Part shown: in pieces, positions 44,666 to 57,714 of the stretch | How the letters are laid out: each line of letters begins with the position of its first letter | How positions within the stretch are numbered: position 1 is the first letter of the stretch | Assembly (NCBI GenBank): GCA_020698575.1 | Contig: CM036257.1 | Location: 17,933,520-17,997,519, forward strand | Reading direction: 5' to 3' | Source of the DNA: Bostrychus sinensis | Lineage: Eukaryota > Chordata > Actinopteri > Gobiiformes > Eleotridae | DNA length: 64,000 bases | The notes under the pieces: model-generated | The model's input: only the letters and a program-made list of their open reading frames with translations | Told to the model about the DNA's origin: nothing | Databases searched by the model: none | Position numbers and translations under genes: made by a program

Positions 44666-47544
44666 TTGGTCACAGCTATTTGGTAAACAATGCATTTTGG
44701 CACTGTCAGGTCATGTTGAAGCTGAAAAACGTATTTAGTTTTTGAGACTTTCATTGCATTTCTGTGGTGAGGTTTAACATTTTATGTTATAATGTTAGCT
44801 TAGAAATAGTACTTGACTCCTCCTGTTGGCAGCAGAAAGAATCACACCACAGTGTCCTGCACTGGTAAAGTCATACTTCATTTAATATGGACAATATGTA
44901 TTTGCTTTGCTATGTCATATTTTCAACACTGCATGTTTATTGTACTAGATCCAGGGAGGACATACAACTTAGTAGTTGGGGAGCATAGACACTGCATGGT
45001 ATCAGAAATAAACAAAAGTTCATTTTACGCTTACTTTTAAAGCCAAAATCAAATTAAAATAAATCAGGAAGTCATGTTTTTTCCATTGCCTACAGGATCA
45101 GACATCACTTGCATCCAATTTAATTCCTAAAGCATCTTCTCTCAGACGCTTTTATCTACCCATCAAACTATCTGGTCATAAGGTCAGGGTTGAGTGAAAA
45201 TTTATTTGGAAAAATGGCAGAAGTGTTTGAGAGTGAAGCATCTTTATTTTTACCTCCAAAGCTAACATGTGACTCTCCAACCAAATTGTGCACTGTACAA
45301 ATCATATGGACATGATAAGAATCTGCTGATTTAATACACAGGCTGCAAGTGATTGGCTGAGGCCCATGTCTCATTAAGCTTAATGACCAAATGAGATCAA
45401 CATTGAAAAGTATGCAATCACATTCCCTCTACATTATCATCAAGGCCTGTAAGCTATATTTTTTGCTAAATGCTTAAAGATAAATTATTAATGACATACA
45501 GACCTGCTTTTAGCCTATTATGGGAAGCAGTCCCTCTCCTTGTTTTGTAACACACTTTAACTGTGAATCTGTTAACATTTGTACAAATTGTATACCGACT
45601 GTATGTACTTAAAAATTATGTTGTGATATTAACTAATAACATGCATTCATTCAGCTTTTAATCAGGTAGCATGGTATTCATTTCCTTTTATATTTCCTGA
45701 AGCTGTTAATAGTAAGAATACTGAAACTTGTCTATATTTCATTTAATAAAGATAGCATAAATCCATGTGTGCTTAGTGCCTCATCAAAACAATAGGACGC
45801 TTGCACATTAAAATATGGAACAGTAAAGTACTAATATTATTGAAAACGTTGACTGATCACATAGATGGGAAAGGTGGAGCAAAATTATGTTCACACACAA
45901 GTATCATTAATGTTTGGGGTTTATTTTTTATTAACAATAGTAAAAACATATAGCTTTTTCCTGAGATACTTAGCTGTTTCAATACACAATTATACAACCA
46001 CTGTGTATTACCAGACTGATCAACAATGGGTGATCAAGAGTAACAACAGAAAAAAAACAAAAAAACTTATAAGGCTCATAATAAAATCAGTAGTACATAA
46101 TGGTTATTACACTGAAATAAGTGGAATATGAATGAAAGCCCACATTACCATTGGGGAGTACGCGCTGCTTTTACTTGACTAGGAAGGGTGCGTTTAAGAT
46201 GACAGTAAAGGGCGCCATCTAGTACAACATAAAAGTAATTACAGTTGTGCTCTTCAGTTGGGTACAAAGTGAGGCCTTGTGCTAACCATATGAACATTTT
46301 TTGCTGCATCAGACTGGGAAAGGTTTCAAAATATGTAATGCAGGTGTTAAACTGAAGACAAAGGTCATTTTAAAAAGGCGATTTGCATTGATAAGCTTTG
46401 GTTCAAATACGTTTGTTAATACAAACAATCAGCGGTTAGTGTGTACCCTTCTAGCCTCTGTAATTCTTAAAAAGATCACATTTTCAATGCAGGATAAGAT
46501 TGAATGAAGATCATGCTTAGTGCATCTTTTAAGTTTTCCGGTCAAACATAGAAAATTAATCTTGTTTAATTGCTGCTTACTTCATTAAAACTATGACTAC
46601 ATTATCTTGTTTCTCTGTTTCACATTTAACAGCTATTTATTATCACCATTTAAAATCATCAGTAGTACATTTCCTGTTTGTAGCTTATGAATAAACCTAA
46701 ATGAGTTAAAGGGACAACATTTTATTAGCATCATTGTTAAGTGAATATGTATTAAAAATCCTACATAATTTATTTTGTAGAAAAGCAGTAAAACTCATGT
46801 CAGATATTGTCTAAATGTACGCTGCCCTACCTATCCATCTACACTTAATAGTTCATTTTCAAAGCTGCTTCCTGGCAACAAAACATCTGTTTATCTTTTA
46901 TAGCAACATATGCAAAATAAAAATTGCCCTAGAAGTACATATAAACAGATTATGAACATGTGCTGATTCAAATCAATGTCCGAGAAATCATACTGGGATG
47001 ATGGAATAATCCCTACTGTCAGACTTACACTATTTAAAATAAATCAATCATAGCCCAAACTTTGATCAGAAAGCAAATGGAAGACAATGTTTTGGATGTT
47101 AAATGACAGAGTTAAAAACACAGATTGTCTAAAGTTTGCATACATTGTGTGCTACTATCTAGAATCATAATCCTGCACTTGTTTCATTTATCAAAATGGA
47201 AATCCTTATCTGTGCATCTGTGCATCTCCATGATTATTATTAGCCTGGTTTTCGCTACAGTCTGCTCGTCTCACAACATGTTGCCGGAAGTGTCTGTTTC
47301 CTCTTCCTCTGTACTAAAAGTCTCACCACAACTGTTGCTGTGTGCTACAGCCCGGTTTAACAACAGTGGGACAAAGTCAGTTGCTTTTATTTGCCTTTTT
47401 ATTAATGTAGCCTATTGCTTTTATAAGACAGTAGACTGGGGCCCTCTGATATTTAAACCCTGTCTATACATGCTATAGCTTACCAATCAACCATAAGTTA
47501 AAAAATAAACATATGTATTAAAAGAAAAAAAAATGTTTTTGGCA
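44666..47544. other. Convergent intergenic region and zbtb2 3'UTR
   Basis: akap12 (+) and zbtb2 (-) converge here. The interval is AT-rich and lacks the SINE/hAT repeats common further left. Candidate - strand poly(A) signals (TTTATT on the + strand) occur at 47386-47391 and 47398-47403, 140-160 bp beyond the zbtb2 stop, with others near 46720 and 46767, so the zbtb2 3' end cannot be fixed. A CTCF-like motif lies at 46211. Confidence 0.6.
46211..46224 (-). promoter_or_regulatory. CTCF-like motif between akap12 and zbtb2
   Basis: On the - strand the sequence reads TACTAGATGGCGCC, matching the CTCF core CCASYAGRKGGCRS except at its first and fourth positions. It lies between the two convergent genes. 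Confidence 0.4.
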
Positions 47545-49582
47545 CTACTCCACAAGGATCTCCTCACTCTTTATGGGTTCTAGTGGGGTGCCAGAATTGG
47601 ACAAGTCAGAGCCTTCATCTTTGGACACCTCCTCGTGCTGCAGTTGAACCTCTGCTTCAGTGTTTCCCTGCAGCCCCACCAACCCCCCCTGTGTAAAGCA
47701 CAAGTGTTTGATCACCTCATTGGGACTGGAGAAGGTGGTTGCACAAATGTTACATTTGTAGGGCTTTGATGATGCCATGAACATGGCTTCCATTTGGCTG
47801 GGATCATCACCTCCACATAGTTCCATACTTTGGCGGTCCACTATGGTGTAGCTGTCAGCCCCTTGATTTAAGCACACATGACGCGCTGCCTGGTTTGCCC
47901 GGCAGAAGCTCTTACCACAGGCGCTGCATTTGAAAGGCTTGCCTGTGTGGATGTACATATGTTCACGCCAGTGGCTCTTCTGAATGAATTTGCGTCCACA
48001 AGTGGAACACTCATATTTTCGCCGCTTCACTTCCCGGTCTATGTCCACACTCTCCAGGTTGTCAATGTCTGCAATGTCCGATGGTGGTGGGGTGTCTGCC
48101 TGAGACGTTATCCCTCCAAATCCCCAGCTGGATGTGGACACTTCTGCTCTAGGAGAGTCTGAGTTTGTACCTGAAACAGGCGTTTGCTCACTGTCACTGA
48201 TGATCTCTACTCCACCAGCAGCTGACACACTTAACACTGTCTTGCTTCCTTTAGCAGCTCCTTCTGTCTCTACCATGCTCTCTTCAGCAGTGGTGACTGG
48301 AGACTGGGCAGAGCAGATTTCAGGAGTGGGCTGCTGTAGGGTCTGGGTGTGCTGGTGGAGGTGCTCCCTTAACAGACTCCTCTGAGTGAACCGACTTCTG
48401 CACAAATGACATGAGTAATGTTTCCTAAAAGACGCATTCCTCTTCATAATACTGGGCTTCACATGGAGGATGGTTGAAGAGCCATCCGAATTAAGCAAGT
48501 CAGTTCTTCCATCCTCAACTGCAGTATCAGTTCTGCTAATAGAGGCCTCTGCCTCTGGAGGAGACAAAACTAACTTGGATGGAAAGGAAGTTGGGTATGT
48601 GCCTGAAGGAGCTGGTGTAGTTTGATACTTTCCCTCTGAACTGGCCTGCTCCATTTCAAAAGGAGAGGAGAGCTGCCGTTGAGTGGACAGTCTAGATGAT
48701 AATGCCCCCTGTTGGTCAGAGATCTGAATGCCATAGAGGGAGGTGGACAGGTTTACACTGTGGTCTGAGTACATCTGGCTTGCCTCCTGTAGCAGTGGAT
48801 AGGCATGCAGGAATCTGACCCCCTGCTCCAGCCGTGAGGGGTCGATCAGCTGCGGCGCCAGTTTGCCCGTGTACATCAGGTTCAGGAGGTAGCTGAAGAT
48901 GTCGGGCTGGATGTCCGCAGCCTTCAGGCGTACACAGTCGCTAAAATAAATACAGATGTAATTTTAGGTTAGTGCTTTTATTTATAAGACACTATATTTA
49001 TTTACAAGACATTATAACTAACAATAACTATCAAAATTACGAGTTTGAGAAAGTACAGCTAATTTAGTACTATAGAGAGTTCAAAAACATTTATTTTCCT
49101 GAGTCTTTATAGCAACACTTTTTCACTAAATCATCATGTTTTTAATTACCTTACTTACAATAATGAAGTAACCTCAATTTATTCATACATGGTTGTTACT
49201 AATTACAGTTTTGAGTTGTTATTATTTGTTATTTTAACAGTTTTAGAGACTTTAGTGACTCTAATGCATCAAAGATAGTAGACATAAAATTTCATTAAAA
49301 ATACTAACGATAAAAAAAAAAGCACAAAACTTGAATGCATTGGTTGAAAACTTGGAGCTGAGATGCCGCTTAAAAATACAACCTCATGTGTGCACACCCT
49401 GCTCAGTACCTGTCCTGGTGAATGAAGAGCATCCTGAAGTAGTTGGAGAAAGCTGCCAGTACTGCTTTGTGGGCTTTAAAGAAGACATCTCCGATGGCCA
49501 CAGTGCAGTCACACAGGAAGCCAAACTCCCTCTGAGCATTAAGCTGCTGCAGCAGGATAAGACCATGGTTGGCCAACTCCAT
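47545..49582 (-). CDS. zbtb2: zbtb2 (zinc finger and BTB domain-containing protein 2)
   Basis: ZBTB2 is a nuclear DNA-binding regulator, a POK-family repressor reported in vertebrates to act on p53-pathway genes. Two coding exons: 49582-49410 (ATG, MELANHGLILLQQLNAQREF) and 48940-47545, joined in phase 2 (AG + C = Ser). The product is 522 aa; human is 514. The BTB/POZ domain occupies about residues 1-115, with FLCDCTVAIGD, FKAHKAVLAAFSNYF and DIQPDIFSYLLNLMYTGK. C2H2 fingers follow: YSCHLCRSRFTQRSLLREH, YECSTCGRKFIQKSHWREH, FKCSACGKSFCRANQAARH and YKCNICATTFSSPNEVIKH. The conserved block TPPPSDIADIDNLE precedes the second finger. The start is set by the conserved MELANHG and an in-exon leader after an acceptor at 49591. 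Convergent with akap12, divergent from armt1. Confidence 0.96.
48941..49409 (-). other. zbtb2 intron splitting the BTB domain
   Basis: The minus-strand donor AG|GTACTG is at 49409 and the acceptor TTTATTTTAG|C ends at 48941. The 469-bp intron is AT-rich with no other feature. Confidence 0.85.
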
Positions 49583-49590
49583 TTTTCAAC

Positions 49591-51087
49591 CTGAACAATA
49601 ACACACAAACAAAAATATTTGTTAGCCACAATCAGTTTCCTGCTTGGAAGAAGACTATGTTTTTTGTGACCACAAAGAGGCAGCCTGACAGGGATCAAAT
49701 GACCTTGTGACAGCCATTCCAATTGTGAGAAATAGTGTCTACCACCAATTAAACATAAAATAAGATCAATGTACTCAATTAAGGTAGCTGACATTATTAT
49801 TGTATAGTCATTAAGACATTGGCTATTACATTAATATATACTATAATACATTGGTAATGATAATACTTTCAGCCTCAAATGACACTCAGTTACAAAATGT
49901 TTTGTATTTGTCTTCTTTGTCCTCTGTGAGAAAACATTATGCTGTTGGAAATCAGTCTGAATCAACCCAAAGTAGATGCATGAGATCCAGCAACATTTCA
50001 GATTCTGACTACGCGGTCCACTGATGAGTGTTGTTGACCCTAAAGTTCAATAGAGGCTTCAGGCCATCACATGATCAAGGCACTGGGTGTAGACACACAT
50101 TCTTAAGGCTGAACTGGTTCTACCCCCATCCAGAGGAGGATGGAAACAACCCTTAAGCAGGGTTTTGTCGTTTCTACAACACTCTCCACTCTAGTATGCA
50201 GTCAGCACAGCGATTTTGTTAGCTAATTAACCTCTGCTAATTATAATTTAAATGAACCCCTTGCAGACTGTAAACACACAGAAATTAGATGTGCAAATAA
50301 CCAACATTTTTCCTTTTTTTTATAGTAAGAACAAAATTAGCAAAAAGTAAAATAGCAAAATCCACTGTGAGTCAGAGCCAGCCTACACTTATGCGTGTTT
50401 ACAAACAAACGTGATCAAATAAAAACACTAACGTTATAGTGTATATAAGTTATATTACTGTGTTTCTGATTCTGTCTTCTTGATATGTATGTGGCTTTTC
50501 ATACCGTTGATCTTCCAATTCTAACCTTTTGGTCATTGTTTACGATTCTACTGGCTTTTTATTCCCAGCCTCCCAATAAAATATAGGTGCTGTTAATGAG
50601 TAACTTAAATTTCACGTGATTATTATCAACCGAGTTAACGGTCATATAAAATTACACATAAAGCACCGCCCCTGAAGCAGACACGTGGAACAGTCACTTC
50701 CGTAGTAGGGATTTCTGTTATTTTGCAAAGCGTATAGCTTTGCGTGAGAAACAATGTGATAGACGATAAACACATTTTAAAGGAAAAAACCGTAGTACAT
50801 ATAAACGGAGAACTGAAACCACCCTCATTTACAAAGTTGCCTGGATGAACTCGTGCCTACTCCGGATCTCCTTCGGTTGCTAACGCGAGAAAGCGGACAT
50901 GCTCGATGGCGGGTGCGCGCACGCAACACACACGCATTGCTAAAGAGCGAGACACGCAAGGGGGATGGGGTTGGTCACGAATGCGTTTCTTTTAACTTCT
51001 CTGTGACAAACAAGCGTAGCAAAAGGACACAAAAAGCTATACTACAACTAAACGCACGAGATAGTCCTTAGATACGAACAGTCATAC
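49591..51087 (-). other. Probable zbtb2 5' intron
   Basis: The acceptor TGTTATTGTTCAG directly precedes the first coding exon, which implies a non-coding first exon upstream. No coding signal is seen. The upstream third becomes CpG-rich from about 50.85 kb. Confidence 0.5.
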
Positions 51088-51470
51088 CTTCACTGTGCCT
51101 AGAACCGTGGAGTTTGCCGTGTCGCCGTTGTTTATTACCGGAGACTCGTCCCTCCGTCAGTCCGCGCGTCCTCTCTGGGCTCGTTGCAGCTTGTACTGTT
51201 CCTCGCAAACGCTGCATTCGTTGGCGGCGGAGAGGGTCGTCCGTCCGTCGGTGTTTTCCGGTTGGGGGTTTTACGTTACAGTCACATGACTCTGGGTAAA
51301 CCAGCCGAAACAGCCGTTGTAAAATCCGTTGAGCAAAGCTGGAGGCGGTTGAGTCGTCGTTAATTTCCCGCACTCTGTAACCGCCGCGAGAAGAAACATT
51401 TTGACAGCAGCCGTTAAGAAACAGCGCTGCGTCGCTCATCGTTACTAACACGTCACACATTAAAATACTA
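50850..51470 (-). promoter_or_regulatory. zbtb2: CpG-rich block, probable zbtb2 promoter and non-coding exon 1
   Basis: CG dinucleotides are dense (CGCGAG, GGTGCGCGCACGC, GCGGCGGAG, CCGCCGCGAG) against an AT-rich, CpG-poor background. GTCACATGAC (51275-51284) is a palindromic E-box of USF/TFE type, and TTCCGG (ETS-like) lies at about 51256. On the - strand, CAGTGAAG|GTATGA gives a plausible donor at 51087/51088 for a non-coding exon. The 130-codon - strand frame here is likely a by-product of GC richness. Confidence 0.5.
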
Positions 51471-52689
51471 TCAGCCTTTGTGTATTTTTACTTTTTTTTT
51501 TTTTTGTCTTTTTACATAAAGTTAAACGTGAGTGTTTATTTTAATGCTTGCACATACTTTGTTTTTGCCCATTAATTAAGACTATTTTATCTATCCACCC
51601 ATTTATTATTTTAAAATAAAGTTTATTAGGTTATTTGGAAAGTCAGTTTGTTAACTTAGCTCAATCCATACGGAAGTCTACTATAGTAGCCTAATTATTA
51701 TTGCTATTTAGCCTATTATAGGCTTCAGTTATTAACAGTATGTGCAACCACAAGATAAAACAATTCAGTATCTTCTGGTGGACTGTCCCGTCTCTTCAAT
51801 GTGTAGTTTTTCCCCAATTAATAGCCTTAAGCCAATTAAGATGGCCAACCTAATAAAATACTATGGTAGGTTATTTAAAATAAAGCCTAGCCTAGTATAA
51901 TAGCTACTTTGGCCAATTTAGGGTAAACCTAGGCCTATATGTTTAATCAATGAACACTGTTATGGGCTAGCTATAGATTTCAGTTGATTACAGGCCTAAA
52001 ACAATCAGCAGATCAACTTGTGTTGTTCTCATATAGGCTACAAACTGACTGAGTGGGCCTGAGGTCTTGAGGCTTACTGTGGCCTCTCAAACACATCCTG
52101 TCCTTACAGAGGAAGTGTAGGAGGAGACCATCACTGCTGCCACCAGAGTTGGTGGCTTTAGATCACATGTAACCATGCTGTTGGTGTGTAATCTGCAGGA
52201 CAGGGTCTCTGGGTAGAGATACAAAAAAGATGGACATTTGGGGAGAAGGGAGACTCCCCTTGTTCTGTCTAAACAAACAACAGGCTATGGCCTGAGTAAA
52301 AGTTACAACCACACAACAAACTCATTCATAATGGCATGTGGTTTTAAAGTTGGCCTTATATAAATTTTACCTTATGTTTTGGTAATGAAAACACATGTCT
52401 GGTTCACTTTGACAAAGTTGTTCCCATTTGGTTATTTTTTCATTAGTCGTAGCAAGCCTACTGCTTTTTCACATGAGTGGGCCAAGGCCACAAAACATGT
52501 TTTTACTGTGATCATTTTGAATATTTTCTTGAAAAATACGCTGTGAAATTGTTTAAAACGTAAGCAATGATATATGCACATGATCGTTCAATAATGACGG
52601 CAGTCTACACCACATTTCGCACACAGTAGTAGGCTGCTGAAGTAGGCTAAGGAAAGGCCAAAAATGCACAGTTCCGAGGCCACACCTGT

Positions 52690-52935
52690 TTAAACAGGCC
52701 CTTTAACGTTAACCGCGGCCCTCCCCCAGTCCAAGGGCTGTTTTGAAACCGGAGTGGTGAGTCACTCTGTGTCGGTAGAAAAACAGTCTGGAGCCAGGGG
52801 GGAAGGGAGGCCGGCGGGATGAACACCGGAGGTGGACGCAGCTGGACTCCCCCTGCCTGGACCTGGACTCACATCCTGACACGGTCCGCCGCGTCTCCAT
52901 AGTAACCGCCCTGATAAAGACTCAGGGCCCCGGAT
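52690..52935. promoter_or_regulatory. GC-rich island with AP-1 and X-box-like motifs
   Basis: Contains TGAGTCAC (AP-1-like, about 52758) and GTCTCCATAGTAAC (52893-52906), which resembles an RFX X-box with mismatches. It could be a distal promoter or enhancer for zbtb2 or armt1. Motif-level evidence only. Confidence 0.3.
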
Positions 52936-53339
52936 CATACGCGCCTAATCGTATGCGCATTAAATCAATTTGTCATGTTCTTCAAAAGAGCGCCCATCCC
53001 GTCCCACTGCTATAGTCTTGCAGGCTACGCCTGTCTTTTGCTCTGTAGCCTATGCCATGGTCTCCAACCCCTCACATAGGCCTTTCCTACTGTTTATGTT
53101 CTGAGCCTCATTTCATTTTTTCAGTTTAAATTCTTCTAACTCGGGTGCTTTGACACTGTTTAATGTTGACTAATGTACACTGTCCCCTTTCAAATTAATA
53201 AAAATAAACATGCCACAAAACAAACAAACCAAAAACACACCAGGCTAGCTTTTAATGTAGTTTATAGGCAAGTTGTATCATTTTATTAGTGTTGTTTACT
53301 CGTGGCCTGAAATGGGGATATAGGCCTACTCTGAGCAGC

Positions 53340-53560
53340 ATCCACCGCCCCTCCTTTTTTTCCCGCCAAACGCCTTTTGGAGGGGTCCGAAACAAATCCG
53401 CCCTTCCTGCTGGGCCATGGGGCCAATCGATGTTTCCATGACAATTGTTGCCCCAAACGACGCCAACAGAATTGCTGCTGCCGCCAAAGTTGCCGCCCTC
53501 CCCCCCGCACAACTATGCAATTTAATTCAGCATGGGCATGCAACATGCAAAGCCAAAACA
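53340..53560. promoter_or_regulatory. Second GC-rich block upstream of armt1
   Basis: Contains GGCCAATCGA (CCAAT-like, 53421) and GTTTCCATGACAAT (53432-53445, X-box-like), then a GCTGCTGCCGCC stretch. Open frames exist on both strands but end in compositionally biased sequence. It may include an upstream armt1 promoter. Confidence 0.3.
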
Positions 53561-53745
53561 GGGGCTAACAACATTAAAACTAACACATATGCGACCAGTG
53601 CCTCCTAGAACATGTCAAAGCATTAATCGTTAAAGGTGAAAGTCGGGAGTGTCACTGGGGCACATATTAAAATATTTTGACATGTTAATAAGTAAGCCTT
53701 AATTAAGAGACGATACTTCTAAAGTTTGCGTTGTTTTCGCCGCAA

Positions 53746-53759
53746 CCACTAGATGGCAG
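53746..53759 (+). promoter_or_regulatory. CTCF consensus motif upstream of armt1
   Basis: CCACTAGATGGCAG fits the CTCF core CCASYAGRKGGCRS at all 14 positions. It lies 204 bp upstream of the armt1 ATG. Confidence 0.5.
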
Positions 53760-53962
53760 TGCAACACAAAGTAAATCAGCTACAAAACTATTGTTGCTTT
53801 ATTTATTTTTACCATCAACCTAAAATATAATTTGAGTTTTATCTAAATTATCCGTATTATTAAATAATTCATAAAGTTTGTTTTATATAATTATTCTACA
53901 TTTGCACTTTGTTTTTGTATGTTATTGATAAAGTTGTTTTGAATATTTTCACTGCAAGAAAA

Positions 53963-55945
53963 ATGGCGTCAGATCTCTCTAATTACGGAGTTCCTCCACT
54001 GTCCGCAAAAGTGGTCGGGTATGTTGACAAATCCTTTGAATGTATGCCTTATATATTACTACTGTGGGCAAAAGGTTTAGTTAACTATTGCATCAAAAAG
54101 CGTCTCACAATGAAAGGAATAGCCACCATTGTAAGCCGCATTAGCCACATGCTAACACCCGGATGAAGTTTGAGTTATAAATATCTAGCTTACACCGTAT
54201 ATGATTAGTTAAATCAAAGATATGCTGGCTTGGAGCTTACCTAAATGTCAGTTAATACATGACAAGTCATTCATTTAAACTGCAGAGACATTTTGCTTCG
54301 CATGTTTGCTTAACGTTAGTTATTATTGGTCTGTATGCACCTGCTGTTATGTTCAGCAATGGTTTCATTTAATAATCATAAAGCCTGCTTTGCAGATCAT
54401 TTGCTTATTTGACTGTAAAAGACAGATTCCCTACTATCCTCACGAAAGTTATTGACACAATTCATCGCAATAAGAACAAGTTTTTTGAAGAATACGGCGA
54501 GGTAAAGATTCTTATCATCATATAATTTTAAATCATGCTGACATCCACTTATATCATTGCGTGTGACATCGACTTGTTTGTTTTATAATTAATACAGGAT
54601 GGCATTGAGGCAGAAAAGAAGGCAATATCTTTGCTGTCTAAACTGAGGAATGAGGTTCAAACAGATAAACCTATAATAGAGCTGACAGATGGCCTGAGAG
54701 ACGTGGACGTATGGAACCAGTACCTGCAGAGACATCAGACCGTGCAGGGCGACAAGGAGTCTGTGAGCTGGTTCAAGTCTCCCTGGCTTTATGTGGAATG
54801 CTACATGTACCGGAGGATACAGGAGGCCATTTGGCTCAAGTAAGAGTTATTAATTTTGTGTACACAGCAGTAACTGATAATGATACTTTCTCTACTTGGT
54901 ACTAATTTACTGCTTTTGTTACAGTCCTCCCATCAATGAGTTTGATGTCTTTAATGAGGGAAAGACTCAGAGCTTCTTTGAGTCTCAGCAAGCTACAATT
55001 GCTTTATGCACATATCTGGAAACTGTGAAAAAGGACAGAGAAAGACTCTCCAAAAATCAACTATTTGAACATTTTAACAAAATACTACAGGTTAATATTA
55101 TAATTTTCACACTTACACTCACATCTCTTTTCAACCCACCACAAGAAAGAGTATGATGATATGACTTTCCTTAGGTATCTCTCTGGGGGAATAAGTGTGA
55201 CCTCTCCATCTCTGCAGGCTGTGAGAACTCCCAAAAAGACAGCCCTATTGAAGCACTTGCCAACATGAAACCGCTCATCTTAGTGGATGATTCTGACATG
55301 GTATGGTCCGCTCTTACGTCCAACAAAAGCACTGAACATACTAGAAGGCGAGTTGACATTGTTCTGGACAATGCTGGCTTTGAATTAGTCACTGACCTGG
55401 TTCTGGCAGATTTCTTGATTTCATCTGGTATGGCCAGTGAGATCCATTTTTATGGCAAATCAATTCCATGGTTTGTCTCTGATGTCACAGCTAAAGACTT
55501 TGAGTGGACCATCAGACAGACACTAGCGGCCAATCACAAGTGGATGTCCAAAAGTGGTGCTCAGTGGAAGAAGTACCTTAAAGATGGAGTGTGGTCCTAT
55601 CATGACCACATTTTCTGGACACTGCCCCATGAGTTTTGTGACATGGCGGCAAATGCTCCTGACTTGTATGCAAAACTACAAGGAGCAGATCTGGTGCTGT
55701 TCAAAGGTGATTTAAACTACAGGAAGCTAACAGGTGACAGGGACTGGGACTTTACTGTTAGCTTTGATACTGCACTCAGAGGATTTGGACCTGCATCCCT
55801 TTGCAGCCTGAGAACTCTAAAAGCCAATGTTCAGGTGGGTCTGCAGCCAGGACAAGGGGAGAAGCTTAGCTCTCAAGAACCAAACTGGATGATCAGTGGC
55901 AAGTACGCTGTCATTCAGTTCTACAGCCCACACTTAGAACAGTAA
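53963..55945 (+). CDS. armt1: armt1 (damage-control phosphatase / acidic residue methyltransferase 1, DUF89 family)
   Basis: ARMT1 (human C6orf211) is a metal-dependent DUF89 protein with phosphatase activity on sugar phosphates such as fructose-1-phosphate; it was also reported to carboxyl-methylate PCNA. Exons: 53963-54018, 54396-54501, 54598-54839, 54925-55090, 55175-55945. All have GT/AG junctions with matching phases, total 446 aa versus 441 in human. Recognisable blocks: FAYLTVKDRFPTILTKVIDT, AEKKAISLLSKLRNEVQTDK, SPWLYVECYMYRRIQEAIW, QVSLWGNKCDLS, then the catalytic DUF89 core VLDNAGFELVTDLVLADFL (the Asp-Asn pair is the metal/active-site signature), YHDHIFWTLPHEF, FKGDLNYRKLTGDR, and RTLKANVQVGLQPGQGE near the end. 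All signature residues I know are intact. The start MASDLSNYG is the first ATG of the exon. AATAAA at 56034. Confidence 0.96.
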
Positions 55946-56033
55946 GAGAATGCTGCATTTTATATGCAGGAAAGATAACTTGAGTTATGACATAAGCAGT
56001 TATTATCTGTAAGCCATAAGACCTTGAAAACTT

Positions 56034-56039
56034 AATAAA
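56034..56039 (+). terminator. armt1: armt1 polyadenylation signal AATAAA
   Basis: Canonical hexamer 89 bp after the armt1 stop codon. Confidence 0.7.
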
Positions 56040-57714
56040 GGTTATTATTGTTTAGAGGAAATGCTCACACATTGTTTACACTGTATACTTCTTACAGGTA
56101 TAGCACTTTTTCTACTGTGCAGTGACTACTTTTTTGTATTGAGGAGACTGTGTAAAGTCTAGAATAAAAAAATGAAATTGTAATGGAAAACTTTATTTCA
56201 ATCTACAAATTAATTTAGGATAAGAATTAAATTATATTAAGATGTTGTATATTACTAAATACAGTATGAAACATGAAAAGTGAGGCCGAGAGAAATCAGT
56301 TGTTTTTTTTGGTGTCATACGCACTTCCAGCCAATGTGTGTTTTGTTTTCAATAGAAAGCCAGACTGCTATGTCTTCATAGATAAAAATTGATGTCTCTG
56401 TGCATTCTGTTATGTCATGTAAGTTCCCACAGCCATATTGTTACTATCTCCAAAATAATGTTAACTGGATGGGATTAATCAAATAAAATGGTCCTGCGAA
56501 TCATTATTTTTGTTTCTTCTGTTTTATATGCGGAACATATCATGGAACCATTTTGCACTAGTGCTTTAAGTTTTAACTTTATGCTTCACTATGTACAATG
56601 AATATTTGGTGGAAAACCAAGCACAAATTGAAGAGCGACTAGCTTGTGTCTTTTAATGACAATGTCACACACTGTATGAAGCACCCATTTTATCCCGATT
56701 AGGCCATTTTGTTGTTTCATTCATTGCTCTCAATTTTCTAACTCAGTTTTCTAATAGTCTTCATAGTTATCCCTTGAAAATGCAAAGGGAACAAAAATAC
56801 ATATCATCAGACCTACTTGTTTTCCACTTGACCTGACATGCTCTGAAAATTGGGCTGTTTACTCAAGGAAGATGTTGCACAGAGATGGGAAAATGAACTC
56901 GGTGCCAAAAGTGCAGATCCGTGATGTGGAACATTTGTGATCATGTTTATTCTTGTGCTCCTATAAAACGTTTTATCACCTCCAATCATTCATTTCCTTA
57001 AATATTTTCATTTAATTTGTATAGCATATGGAAAGTATACCCAAGATCAGTTAATTACTTAGGAATAAAGGTACGTTAGTTGGTAGGCAGTGATGGCTTT
57101 ACTCAGCGCTCTTTAGTGACTTTAGTTAATGACATGTATTCACAATCTAGTCACTATTAAAAGTTCTGTATGCCTTTTTAAATAATTTCTATCTTAACTA
57201 GTAGCAGTATGGCCAATGAACTACGGCCCATACGATATGGTGGATTGTGTAATTACTGGCGGGTAAGTTTTGACCTTTTTCTCTTGTTTGCTGTGTTATG
57301 GTGACCTGGCACTTAAACACATCAACAACTATTGATCTGGTTGCGTCTATAATTTGTTTATCTTTTTTTCCAACCTTTTTCCATTGGTCCCATTGTGCAC
57401 AGTTAGATGCTATGAGTTGGAGAGATGAGAGGATCTAACCAGTAGGCAGACAGAGCAACAGCATTACTGACAGAATATGAAGATGATTTATGTGTAACAG
57501 GTGGGTACTTTGTTCCAGTATGATTTTGTCTTTCAGTTCTTCTGCTTTTAGGTTTTCTGCTAACTGTTTAATAATGTTTCCCATTTTCATTATGCTTTTA
57601 TTTACTGCAGAGTCTCAGGTGTATCTTCTAATGTGGCCACAAATAGACTGGTCACACGTCATTGCTGTGTGTTGTGAAGCAGCTAAATAAATGCGACGTA
57701 ACTGGATCCGCTTT

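Larger units (their letters stand above)
51471..53962. other. zbtb2-armt1 divergent intergenic region
   Basis: 2.5 kb, mostly AT-rich, with two GC-rich islands (52690-52935 and 53340-53560). I found no RMND1 exon, although RMND1 lies between these neighbours in human. The GC islands hold short frames on both strands without recognisable domains. Confidence 0.6.

Noticed and set aside
51068..51460. 130-codon - strand frame in the CpG block upstream of zbtb2
   Set aside because: Arg/Ser-rich translation of GC-rich DNA with no domain. A promoter/5'UTR explanation is better, though a short upstream ORF in the zbtb2 leader cannot be excluded.
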